Source: JACVRW01 sp036009005
GTDB lineage: Bacteria; Actinomycetota; Thermoleophilia; Solirubrobacterales; Thermoleophilaceae
DNA length: 8,276 nucleotides
NCBI GenBank assembly: GCA_036009005.1
Contig: DASYMP010000292.1
Span: 1-8,276 of the forward strand
Direction: 5' to 3'
Shown here: piece by piece, positions 1 through 5,598 of the stretch
How positions within the stretch are numbered: the stretch's first letter is position 1
How the letters are laid out: the number at the start of each line of letters is the position of its first letter
The notes under the pieces: generated by a model
Told to the model about the DNA's origin: nothing
Database searches by the model: none
Seen by the model: the letters and a program-made list of their open reading frames with translations, nothing else
Translations under genes and position numbers: made by a program

Positions 1-1121
1 CACTCGCCGGCGCGCACCGGCGGCACGGCGGTCGTGGGCATGAGGAGAACGTCGTGTCGCTCGAAGAATGGCCGCATCCGCCCGCTGTCGTCCTCGCGGA
101 GCGCCCACTCGAGCACGCGCGCCGGGATCGCGCTTCCCATGCGGCCGAAGCCGCGCGTGCGGCGCTGGAGGCGCTGGGGAAGCTCGACCCGCTCGACGTC
201 CTGGGCCGCGCCGGCGAGATAGCGCGTGGTCGACGGGCTGAGCGGCGGATAGGGCGGGTCCTCGTTCGTCACGTCGTGCCCGAGCGCTCGGACGCGGGCG
301 GCGGTCTGCTCGACCGCGCGCTTCACGTCGTCGTGCACGCGCGCGGGTAGGAGCGGCTTGGTGGAGACCGCCACGCGGAGGCGCTCCGTGGGGCGCTCCG
401 GGGCGTCGCGGAGCGAGCCGTCATCCGCGCCGACGGACAGGAGCAGTGCCGCGTCGCGCACGCTGCGCGCCTCGAAGCCGGCCACGCTCATGCCGTACCA
501 GTGCTCCTTCAGCGGGCTGAGCGGGATGCGGTCGCGCGTGGGCTTCAGCCCCACGAGGCCGCAGTTCGCCGCGGGGATGCGGATCGATCCGGCCCCGTCC
601 GAGGCGGTGGCGGCCGCGCAGAGGCCGGCGGCGACCGCGGCGGCGCTGCCGCCGCTCGACCCGCCCGGGCTGCGGTCGGTGTTCCAGGGATTGCGCGTGA
701 TCCCGAAGGCCGGGCCTTCCGTGTCGCCGATGATCGCGAGCTCCGGCGTGTTGGTCTTCCCCACCACGACCGCGCCCGCCGCGCGCAGCCGCCGGACCAG
801 CTCGCTGTCCTGCGCGGCCGGCTGCGTGAACGCGTCCGTGCCCCAGCGCGTGACCTCACCCGTCACGTCCTCCACGTCCTTGATCGCCATCGGCACGCCG
901 AGCAGCGGCCTCTCGTCGCCCGCGCCGCGGCGCCCGTCGGCCTGCTGTGCGTCCACGAGTGCTCGCTCGGCCATGACCGTCCGGAAGGCGTTCAGCTGAG
1001 GGTCGAGCCGCTCGATCCGCTCCAGGTAGAGCTCGACCAGCTCGTGTGACGACAGCTCGCCGTCACGGATCAGCTCCGCCTGGCGGGCGACTCCTGCAAA
1101 GGCAAGCTCGTCGCGCTCCAT
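1..1121 (-). CDS. Amidase-signature family amidase, C-terminus beyond the window
   Basis: Hydrolyses an amide bond by the Ser-cisSer-Lys mechanism; the substrate cannot be told from sequence. From the ATG at 1121 the frame is open to the window edge (373 residues; the family is usually 450-500), so the C-terminal part and stop are missing. The catalytic set is complete: Lys81 in PMAIKD, cis-Ser155 in GGSSGGSAAAVAAG, and nucleophile Ser179 in DGAGSIRIPA. The 24-residue spacing between the two serines is the one seen in known amidase-signature enzymes. The N-terminus (ELAFAG...ELSSHELVELYLERI) matches the usual family start, supporting this ATG. No signal peptide is seen, so it is probably cytoplasmic. 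No Shine-Dalgarno precedes the ATG; CCCTCC lies there instead. A TATAAC box 9 nt upstream suggests a leaderless transcript. GatA of the tRNA amidotransferase is less likely because no gatC or gatB is adjacent. The family is certain; the substrate is unknown. Confidence 0.93.
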   Translation of the reverse strand, partial: MERDELAFAGVARQAELIRDGELSSHELVELYLERIERLDPQLNAFRTVMAERALVDAQQADGRRGAGDERPLLGVPMAIKDVEDVTGEVTRWGTDAFTQPAAQDSELVRRLRAAGAVVVGKTNTPELAIIGDTEGPAFGITRNPWNTDRSPGGSSGGSAAAVAAGLCAAATASDGAGSIRIPAANCGLVGLKPTRDRIPLSPLKEHWYGMSVAGFEARSVRDAALLLSVGADDGSLRDAPERPTERLRVAVSTKPLLPARVHDDVKRAVEQTAARVRALGHDVTNEDPPYPPLSPSTTRYLAGAAQDVERVELPQRLQRRTRGFGRMGSAIPARVLEWALREDDSGRMRPFFERHDVLLMPTTAVPPVRAGE

Positions 1122-1127
1122 GGAGGG
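1122..1127 (+). promoter_or_regulatory. Shine-Dalgarno site that fixes the start of the secreted protein gene
   Basis: GGAGGG lies 8 nt before the ATG at 1136 and directly abuts the start codon of the divergent amidase. It favours 1136 over the longer in-frame start at 1046, which would place 30 Arg-rich residues in front of a clear signal peptide. Confidence 0.75.
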
Positions 1128-1130
1128 CAA

Positions 1131-1136
1131 GTTATA
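1131..1136 (-). promoter_or_regulatory. Candidate -10 box for the amidase gene
   Basis: The minus strand reads TATAAC here, then 9 nt (TTGCCCTCC), then the amidase ATG. Initiation about 7 nt after the box would leave a leader of only 0-2 nt. This fits the lack of a Shine-Dalgarno sequence. No convincing -35 hexamer is visible 16-18 bp upstream (GCGGTT at 17 bp). The box overlaps the ATG of the divergent secreted gene. Confidence 0.4.
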
Positions 1137-2632
1137 TGGTCGGTCTCGTGCGAACCGCGCGCATCGCATGCGCATCGGTCCTGCTCCTGCTGGGGCTGGC
1201 CCCGGCTGCGGCGGCCGACCCGATCCTCGACCCGCTCGGGATCGCGTTTCCCAAGTTCCAGGGCGCGCCCGCCACGCCGGTCCAGCTCAGCTACACGAAG
1301 GCGCCGCGCCATCCGTTCATGGCGCCGAGCCCACGCAGCAACATCCACAACGACACGTGGATGACCGATGCCTACAGGCGCGCCGGGCCGCTTGGGCAGT
1401 CGCCGAGCACCTCCTCCAACGCGATGCCGCCCGCGCTCTGCGGCTCGCTCACCTTCCACTCGCGCGGCTACATCGTGAGCGTCTGCCCCTCGCTCCTCGC
1501 GGCGCCGCAGCTCAGGGTGGTCGACCCGCAGTCGCTCGAGATCCTCTCGAGCTACAACATGCCGAGCGCGCCCGACCCGCCGGGCACGAAGGCCTACCAG
1601 AACTTCGCGGGCGGCGGATACTTCTTCCTCGACGGGCAGGACCGCGTGTGGAGCGCGACCAAGACGAGCCACGTGTTCGTGATTCAGGTGTCGCCGGACG
1701 GCCGCAGCCTGACCCAGGTGCACGACTACGACCTGACGAGCGTCCTCGCCGCGGACGAGCGCATCACCTCGGCGCTGCCCGACTTCAAGGGTCGGCTTTG
1801 GTTCGTCTCCAAGAAGAACGGCAAGATCGGGATCCTGAACACGAGAACGGGCCGCATCCGCGCGATCACGCTCGGCGAGGACATCGAGAACTCGTTCGCG
1901 GTCGACCGCGGCGGCGTCTACATCGTGTCGAGCAAGCGGATGTACCGCTTCGGCGTGCGCCGCGGCGGCAGGCCGATCGTGCGCTGGAAGCGGACCTACC
2001 GGAACTCCGGCATCGCCAAGCCGGGCCAGGTGGACGCGGGCTCCGGCACGACGCCGACGCTGATGCGCGGCGGCTACGTGGCGATCACAGACAACGCGGA
2101 TCCGATGAACGTGGTCGTGTACCGGAAGGCACGCAAGCTGCGCCGCGGCCGGCGGCGCGTGGTCTGCGAGGTGCCGGTCTTCGAGCCGGGCGGAAGCGCC
2201 ACCGAGAACTCGCTGATCACGAACGGCAGCTCGCTCTACGTCGAGAACAACTACGGCTACCAGGACCCGTTCGGACCGCAGTCCGGCGCGCTCACGACCG
2301 CCGGCTTCGCGCGCGTGGACGTTCGGAAGCACGGCCGCGGCTGCCGCAAGGTCTGGACGAACACCACCGAGCGGGCGCCGAGCGTGGTCCCGAAGCTGTC
2401 AACCGCGACCGGCCTGATCTACACATACACGCGCGACCAGAGCTCGGTCCCCTCGAGCCAGCCCTGGTACTGGACGGCGATCAGCGCCCGCACGGGCGCG
2501 ACCGTCTTCAAGGTCTACTCCGGCAACGGCCTGGCGTTCAACAACAACTACGCCGGCCTGGCCCTGGGGCCGGACGGCACGGCCTACCTGGGCGTGACCG
2601 GCGGAATGATCGCGCTGCGCGACGGCCCGTAG
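1136..2632 (+). CDS. Secreted beta-propeller-like protein of unknown function
   Basis: The product has 498 residues. It opens with a Sec signal peptide: Arg6 and Arg9, the hydrophobic run ACASVLLLLGLAP, then AAAA before Asp28, with likely cleavage after Ala27. The mature part has loosely repeated blade-like units of the type 'hydrophobic strand, D-G, R-(V/L)-W/Y, then a V/I-rich strand'. Examples are YFFLDGQDRVWSAT, DFKGRLWFVSKKNGKIGIL, VDRGGVYIVSSKRMYRF and LGPDGTAYLGVTGGMIAL at the C-terminus. These resemble PQQ/NHL/Kelch-type propeller blades, but no catalytic motif is recognised. The mature part has four cysteines (PALCGS, VSVCPS, VVCEVP, GRGCRK), enough for two disulfides outside the membrane. 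There is no transmembrane helix after the signal and no wall anchor, so it is probably released or surface-bound. Its promoter must lie in the 5' part of the divergent amidase; none is obvious. It is convergent with ispF. The fold is an inference; the function is unknown. Confidence 0.85.
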   Translation: MVGLVRTARIACASVLLLLGLAPAAAADPILDPLGIAFPKFQGAPATPVQLSYTKAPRHPFMAPSPRSNIHNDTWMTDAYRRAGPLGQSPSTSSNAMPPALCGSLTFHSRGYIVSVCPSLLAAPQLRVVDPQSLEILSSYNMPSAPDPPGTKAYQNFAGGGYFFLDGQDRVWSATKTSHVFVIQVSPDGRSLTQVHDYDLTSVLAADERITSALPDFKGRLWFVSKKNGKIGILNTRTGRIRAITLGEDIENSFAVDRGGVYIVSSKRMYRFGVRRGGRPIVRWKRTYRNSGIAKPGQVDAGSGTTPTLMRGGYVAITDNADPMNVVVYRKARKLRRGRRRVVCEVPVFEPGGSATENSLITNGSSLYVENNYGYQDPFGPQSGALTTAGFARVDVRKHGRGCRKVWTNTTERAPSVVPKLSTATGLIYTYTRDQSSVPSSQPWYWTAISARTGATVFKVYSGNGLAFNNNYAGLALGPDGTAYLGVTGGMIALRDGP

Positions 2633-2711
2633 CCGCCGCGCGACCGCGCCCGCGCCGCCATGCCCGCGCCGCGCCGCCCGCGCCAGCCACCCGTGCGGCG
2701 GCCCGCTTGCG
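2633..2711. other. GC-rich intergenic spacer after the secreted gene
   Basis: This spacer separates the stop of the secreted gene from the palindromic element. It is composed almost entirely of GCC/CGC-type runs. GCCGCCGC (2632-2639) and its exact complement GCGGCGGC (2695-2702) could pair across 55 nt, but such matches are expected by chance in sequence this biased. No open frame with coding character and no T-tract terminator were seen. Confidence 0.5.
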
Positions 2712-2753
2712 CCGGCGAACGGCGGCGGTGAGGACGTTGGAACCGGCGCCCGG

Positions 2754-2804
2754 GGGTCCGAGGGCGATACCTCCCGCATAGCGGGAGAAAGTGACCTCGG
2801 ACCC
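2754..2804. repeat. Hairpin module A: nested perfect inverted repeats
   Basis: The outer stem GGGTCCGAGG (2754-2763) pairs perfectly with CCTCGGACCC (2795-2804). It encloses a second perfect stem, CTCCCGC (2771-2777) with GCGGGAG (2781-2787), around a 3-nt ATA loop. Neither strand has a T run directly after the stem, so it is not a classical rho-independent terminator. The nested layout suggests a cruciform or a folded RNA. Confidence 0.7.
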
Positions 2805-2816
2805 GTGCCGACCCCC

Positions 2817-2862
2817 GGGGTCACCTGACCGTGTAATACACGGTCAACTGTCCCCGGACCCC
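2817..2862. repeat. Hairpin module B: 9-bp palindrome inside a GGGGTC/GACCCC stem
   Basis: TGACCGTGT (2826-2834) and ACACGGTCA (2838-2846) form a perfect 9-bp stem around AAT. GGGGTC (2817-2822) and GACCCC (2857-2862) form an outer stem. The layout mirrors module A, with a different inner palindrome inside a GGGTCC-like outer stem. This suggests two related units placed side by side. GTGACC (2791-2796) and GGTCAC (2819-2824) also pair across the junction of the two modules. Confidence 0.65.
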
Positions 2863-2883
2863 CTCAATGCCGCCGTTCGCCGG

Positions 2884-2997
2884 GCGCGGCGCGGCGCCGG
2901 CGGCGGGGCGGGGGGCCGGGGGGGCGCAGCGGCGGCGGCCGCGGCGCGGCGGCGGCGCTAGCCCGCGCGCGGGGCGGCGGCGTGGCGCGGGCGGCGC
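2884..2997. other. Extreme GC, G-run-rich low-complexity spacer
   Basis: Only 6 of the 120 bases from 2881 to 3000 are A or T, and two of those belong to the ispF stop codon. The plus strand carries GGGG (2905-2908), six Gs (2910-2915) and seven Gs (2918-2924), separated by one or two Cs. This can form a four-tract G-quadruplex. The rest is GGC/GCG repetition. No gene was seen. It lies just 3' of ispF, where ispF transcripts would be C-rich. Confidence 0.65.
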
Positions 2998-3011
2998 CTA
3001 GCCCGCGCGCG
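2958..3011. repeat. 14-bp direct repeat of the ispF 3' end, 40 bp apart
   Basis: CTAGCCCGCGCGCG occurs at 2958-2971 and again at 2998-3011. The second copy is the last codons and stop of ispF read on the minus strand. The similarity stops after 14 bases, so this is a short duplication and not a longer tandem array. Chance is possible because 11 of the 14 bases belong to a C/G alternation. Confidence 0.45.
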
Positions 3012-3495
3012 CGACCGTCGCGATCGCCAGCGCGGCGATTCCCTCGCCGCGGCCCACGAAGCCCATTCGCTCGCCGGTCGTGAACTTCACGTTCACGGCG
3101 CCGGGTTCGATGCCGGTCGCCTCGGCCAGACGCGTGCGCATGTCGTCGCGGAAGGGGGCGAGCTTCGGCGCCTCGCAGGCAATCGTTGCGTCGACGTTGA
3201 CGATGTCGTAACCGTCGGTGCTGAGGAGTTCGGACACGGTGCGGAGGAGCTCGAGCGAGTCCGCATCGCGCCAGCGCTCGTCCGTGTCGGGGAAGTGCTG
3301 GCCGATGTCGCCGAGGCCGGCGGCGCCGAGCAGGGAGTCGATAACGGCGTGGGTCAGGACGTCGGCGTCGCTGTGTCCTGCAAGCCCCGCCTCGGCACCC
3401 TCGATCTCCACGCCGCCGAGCACCAGCGGGCGCCCGATCTCGAGCCTATGGCTGTCGAAGCCGATGCCCGTGCGCACGGCGGCGGCCTCGCTCAT
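2998..3495 (-). CDS. ispF: 2-C-methyl-D-erythritol 2,4-cyclodiphosphate synthase
   Basis: Converts 4-diphosphocytidyl-2-C-methylerythritol 2-phosphate to the 2,4-cyclodiphosphate with release of CMP, the fifth step of the cytosolic MEP isoprenoid pathway. The 165-residue length is normal for the family. The metal ligands are visible: Asp14 and His16 in GIGFDSHRL, and His49 after GHSDADVLTH. HFPDTD and the C-terminal signature NVKFTTGERMGFVGRGEGIAA are also present. The enzyme works as a trimer. The ATG at 3495 overlaps the stop of the PHP gene as ATGA, and GGAG lies 8 nt upstream. The two genes are therefore probably translationally coupled. An open frame continues upstream to 4011 but runs through the PHP gene out of frame, so it is not used. 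It is the last gene of the disA-carD-ispD-PHP-ispF run. cysS, which follows ispF in mycobacteria, is not here. Confidence 0.97.
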   Translation of the reverse strand: MSEAAAVRTGIGFDSHRLEIGRPLVLGGVEIEGAEAGLAGHSDADVLTHAVIDSLLGAAGLGDIGQHFPDTDERWRDADSLELLRTVSELLSTDGYDIVNVDATIACEAPKLAPFRDDMRTRLAEATGIEPGAVNVKFTTGERMGFVGRGEGIAALAIATVARAG

Positions 3496-4331
3496 CCGAT
3501 CGGCTCCAGCCGTCGCACCCGGCGCTCGAACACGGCCAGCTCGCTCACGCCCAGCCCGTCCAGCCACTCCACCGCTCGCTCGTACTCGAACCCGAGCTGG
3601 TCCGGCGTGTGAGCGTCGCTCGACAGCGCCACCGGGCGGCCGGCTTCCAGGCACATCTCGAGGAAGGGCGCGGCCGGGTAGATCTCGCCGACCGGCTTGC
3701 GCAGCCCGGCCGTGGACACCTCGATCGCCACGTCGCTCTCCGCGATGCCGTCCATCGCGCGCTCGTAGAAGCGGCGCAGGTCGCCCTCGGGCGTCGGCAC
3801 CCGCGAGCCGAACACCTTGACGAGGTCGGGGTGGGCGAGGATGTCGAACATGCCCGTGCGAGCGGCCTCGCCGAGCGTCTCGAAGTAGCGCGACCAGACC
3901 TTGTCCGGATCGCCGCCGCGCCAGATGTCCCATGCCTCCCAGTCGGGCGCACCGTGCAGGTCGACCGCGTCCTCGCCCATGAAGTGCACCGACCCCACGA
4001 CGTAGTCCCACGGCCGGTTCTCAAGCACGTTCGCCACGCGGTCCTCGCGACCCGGCAGGAAGTCGGCCTCGATGCCGAGCTTCAGCCCCTGGGCGCGGAT
4101 GAAGTCGCAGTACTCGTCCATGTCGTCGGTCGCCCAGTGGCGGTACCAGGGGTGATCCCAGATGTCGAGCGACTGCACGAAGCGGTGGATGTGCTCGGCG
4201 ACGCCCAGCTCCTCGATGCCGCGCTCGCCGGCGGCCTCGCGGTAGCGGTCGGCGTTCGCGGGCGTGAAGAAGCGCTCGGCGGTGCTGCCCTCCTCGTCGG
4301 GCCGGAGGTGCACGTGGTAGTCAGTCAGCAA
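3492..4331 (-). CDS. PHP-domain phosphatase, histidinol-phosphatase (HisJ/HisK) type
   Basis: Probable phosphoesterase with a trinuclear metal site. The closest match by eye is the PHP-type histidinol-phosphate phosphatase of histidine biosynthesis. The 279-residue product has all the PHP metal motifs: His6-x-His8 in DYHVH, Glu46-His47 in AEHIHRF, Glu88 in GIEADF, His116 in GSVHF, His167 in ILAHPD, and Asp239-x-His241 in SSDAHTP. The segment AGLRKPVGEIYP is characteristic of this subfamily. There is no ATG ahead of the HxH motif. I chose the TTG at 4331, which has GAGG 6 nt upstream and overlaps the end of ispD by 11 bp. The longer frame back to 4496 is Ser/Arg-rich shadow sequence inside ispD. 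Its stop overlaps the ispF ATG. No other his genes are in view, and the site between two isoprenoid genes leaves another phosphorylated substrate possible. Confidence 0.88.
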   Translation of the reverse strand: MLTDYHVHLRPDEEGSTAERFFTPANADRYREAAGERGIEELGVAEHIHRFVQSLDIWDHPWYRHWATDDMDEYCDFIRAQGLKLGIEADFLPGREDRVANVLENRPWDYVVGSVHFMGEDAVDLHGAPDWEAWDIWRGGDPDKVWSRYFETLGEAARTGMFDILAHPDLVKVFGSRVPTPEGDLRRFYERAMDGIAESDVAIEVSTAGLRKPVGEIYPAAPFLEMCLEAGRPVALSSDAHTPDQLGFEYERAVEWLDGLGVSELAVFERRVRRLEPIG

Positions 4332-4956
4332 GCAGCGCCTCGACGATCCGCAGGTCGTGCTCCTTCGTGACCTTGATGTTCTCGGGGAACGACTCCACCA
4401 CGCGCACCGTGGCGCCGAGCTCCTCGACGAGCGCGGCGTCGTCCGTGGCCGCGGCGAGCGCGAGCGCGTCGCGCTCGAGCGCGCGGCGCAGCACATCGGC
4501 GCGGAAGACCTGCGGCGTCTGGATCGACCACAGCGCCGAGCGGTCGAGCGTGCGCAGCACGCGCCCGTCCGAGGCGGCCTCCTTGACGGTGTCGGTCATC
4601 GGCACGGCCGCGATCGCGCCGTCGACGCCCGGCTCGAGCGCCGCGATGCAGCGCTCGACGAGCTCGCGCGACACGAGCGGGCGAGCGGCGTCGTGCACCA
4701 CGGCGATCGTGGCCTCGGGCGCGGCCGCAAGCGCATTGCGGACCGACGCCGAGCGCGACTCGCCGCCGCGCACGAAGTCCGGCCCCTCGTCCCAGCCCTC
4801 CGGGGCAGCCACCACCACCCGCTCGCAGACCGAGCGAAGCACCTCGAGGCTCCACTCGAGGAGCGGCCGGCCGGCGCAAACGACAAACGCCTTGGGCCGG
4901 TCGGCACCAAGGCGTTCGCCGCTGCCGCCGGCGGGAACGATGCCGACGACGCTCAT
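4321..4956 (-). CDS. ispD: 2-C-methyl-D-erythritol 4-phosphate cytidylyltransferase
   Basis: Transfers CMP from CTP to 2-C-methyl-D-erythritol 4-phosphate, giving 4-diphosphocytidyl-2-C-methylerythritol (third step of the MEP pathway, cytosolic). It has 211 residues, slightly shorter than the usual 220-240. The nucleotidyltransferase signature PAGGSGERLGADRPKAF holds Arg15 and Lys22, equivalent by spacing to the catalytic pair in the Escherichia coli enzyme. GGESRSASVRNAL (64-76), VHDAARPLV, TDTVK (121-125), WSIQTPQVF and the C-terminal NIKVTKEHDL are all present. The ATG at 4956 starts 11 bp after the carD stop. The ribosome site is weak (only TGGAA just before the ATG), so coupling to carD translation is likely. 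Its 3' end overlaps the PHP gene. Unlike bacteria with a fused IspDF, the two activities here are separate proteins split by another gene. Confidence 0.96.
   Translation of the reverse strand: MSVVGIVPAGGSGERLGADRPKAFVVCAGRPLLEWSLEVLRSVCERVVVAAPEGWDEGPDFVRGGESRSASVRNALAAAPEATIAVVHDAARPLVSRELVERCIAALEPGVDGAIAAVPMTDTVKEAASDGRVLRTLDRSALWSIQTPQVFRADVLRRALERDALALAAATDDAALVEELGATVRVVESFPENIKVTKEHDLRIVEALLAD
4338..4341 (-). promoter_or_regulatory. Shine-Dalgarno site supporting the TTG start of the PHP gene
   Basis: GAGG on the minus strand lies 6 nt before the TTG at 4331, within the last codons of ispD. Only this start keeps the N-terminal HxH metal motif, because the next candidate, a GTG, lies inside that motif. 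Confidence 0.55.
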
Positions 4957-4967
4957 TTCCAGGAGAC

Positions 4968-5534
4968 CTACGCGGTTGCCGCTGCGGGGTTGCGGCTCTG
5001 GTGCGCGTCGGAGATCAGGTCCTCCAGATGCGTCTCCGCCTCGTCCTCCTCCATGTCGAGCGCGTACATCAGCTCGGACGCGAGGATCTTCTTGGCGCGG
5101 GTGTACATCTGCTTCTCGCCCGTCGAGAGGCCCTTCTCGGTCTCCCGGATCGCGAGGTTGCGGACGACCTCGGCCAGCTCGAAGACATCGCCGGTCTTGA
5201 TCTTCTCGCGGTTGTGCTTGAAGCGCCGGTTCCAGTTCTTCGGCATCTGGCTCACGTCGTCACGAAGGACCGCCAGGACCTTCTTCACGTCGGCCTCGCC
5301 GATCACGCGCCGCAGCCCCGCCTTGTCGGCGTTGCAGCACGGGACCATCACCGTCATGTCGTTATGAAGGATCTTGATGGTCAGGTACTCGCGCTTCTCG
5401 CCGAGCACCTCCTTCTGCTCCTTCTTGAGGACCAAGCCCGCCCCATGATGCGGGTAGACGACCTGGTCGCCGATCTCGTAGACGGTCGGCTCCCGATCGA
5501 TGTCGAGATCCTCGATGAACTCCTCTTCCAACAC
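4968..5534 (-). CDS. carD: CarD/CdnL family RNA polymerase-binding transcription regulator
   Basis: CarD binds the beta subunit of RNA polymerase through its N-terminal domain and stabilises open promoter complexes, notably at rRNA promoters. The product has 188 residues from the GTG at 5534. An acidic N-terminal extension (LEEEFIEDLDIDRE) precedes the Tudor-like interaction domain, which opens YEIGDQVVYPHHGAGLV. The helical C-terminal DNA-binding domain contains PKNWNRRFKHN with the conserved Trp that contacts the upstream edge of the -10 region, and AKKILASELMYAL. A perfect AGGAGG lies 20 nt before the GTG but only 8 nt before an in-frame ATC (5544-5546). That start would add MSDA, so the true start is uncertain. 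An in-frame TGA lies further upstream. disA ends about 60 bp upstream with no convincing terminator between, so carD is probably in the disA operon. The carD-ispD-ispF order is as in mycobacteria. Confidence 0.95.
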   Translation of the reverse strand: MLEEEFIEDLDIDREPTVYEIGDQVVYPHHGAGLVLKKEQKEVLGEKREYLTIKILHNDMTVMVPCCNADKAGLRRVIGEADVKKVLAVLRDDVSQMPKNWNRRFKHNREKIKTGDVFELAEVVRNLAIRETEKGLSTGEKQMYTRAKKILASELMYALDMEEDEAETHLEDLISDAHQSRNPAAATA

Positions 5535-5554
5535 TGCGTCGCTGATGTCGTTCC

Positions 5555-5560
5555 CCTCCT
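5555..5560 (-). promoter_or_regulatory. Strong Shine-Dalgarno site upstream of carD, ill-spaced for the GTG
   Basis: The minus strand reads AGGAGG (within AGGAGGGG). There are 20 nt to the annotated GTG (5534) and 8 nt to an in-frame ATC codon (5546). No ATG, GTG or TTG in any frame lies at normal spacing. It therefore points to a non-standard start or to a changed base. Confidence 0.6.
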
Positions 5561-5598
5561 GCTGTTTTCACGGGCGCGAGTGGAGCGCCCCGCTCGTT

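Larger units (their letters stand above)
2712..2883. repeat. 172-bp MITE-like element with 22-bp terminal inverted repeats
   Basis: The ends 2712-2733 and 2862-2883 are inverted copies matching at 20 of 22 positions. The outer 15 are perfect (CCGGCGAACGGCGGC against GCCGCCGTTCGCCGG), followed by two mismatches and a perfect TGAGG/CCTCA. A second inverted pair, GGGGGTCCG (2752-2760) and CGGACCCCC (2855-2863), lies just inside. The interior contains two hairpin modules annotated separately. GCG flanks both ends (2709-2711 and 2884-2886), which could be a 3-bp target duplication but is weak evidence in such GC-rich DNA. There is no coding capacity, so if mobile it would depend on a transposase elsewhere. 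It sits between two convergent genes and could also stop transcription from both sides. It could alternatively be a REP/BIME-type palindromic unit. Confidence 0.6.

Noticed and set aside
1046..1135. N-terminal extension of the secreted protein by 30 residues
   Set aside because: It would bury the signal peptide behind an Arg-rich stretch and overlap the amidase. The GGAGGG at 1122 fits the start at 1136.
1070..2332. Long minus-strand open frame opposite the secreted protein gene (420 residues)
   Set aside because: Arg/Ala/His-rich shadow composition. The opposite frame has a signal peptide, a Shine-Dalgarno site and propeller-like strands.
1120..2781. Long plus-strand frame overlapping the secreted gene (553 residues)
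   Set aside because: Low-complexity Arg/Pro/Ala translation with no motif, as expected for an off-frame in GC-rich coding DNA.
2709..2886. GCG target-site duplication proving transposition of the palindromic element
   Set aside because: A 3-bp GCG match is expected by chance in this composition, so it is mentioned but not counted as proof.
4332..4496. N-terminal extension of the PHP protein by 55 residues
   Set aside because: It lies inside ispD out of frame and is Ser/Arg-rich. The metal motif HxH normally sits at the very N-terminus.
5583..5595. Hairpin GAGCG/CGCTC between disA and carD as a terminator
   Set aside because: The stem is only 5 bp and no T run follows on the minus strand. 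It is too weak to split the operon.
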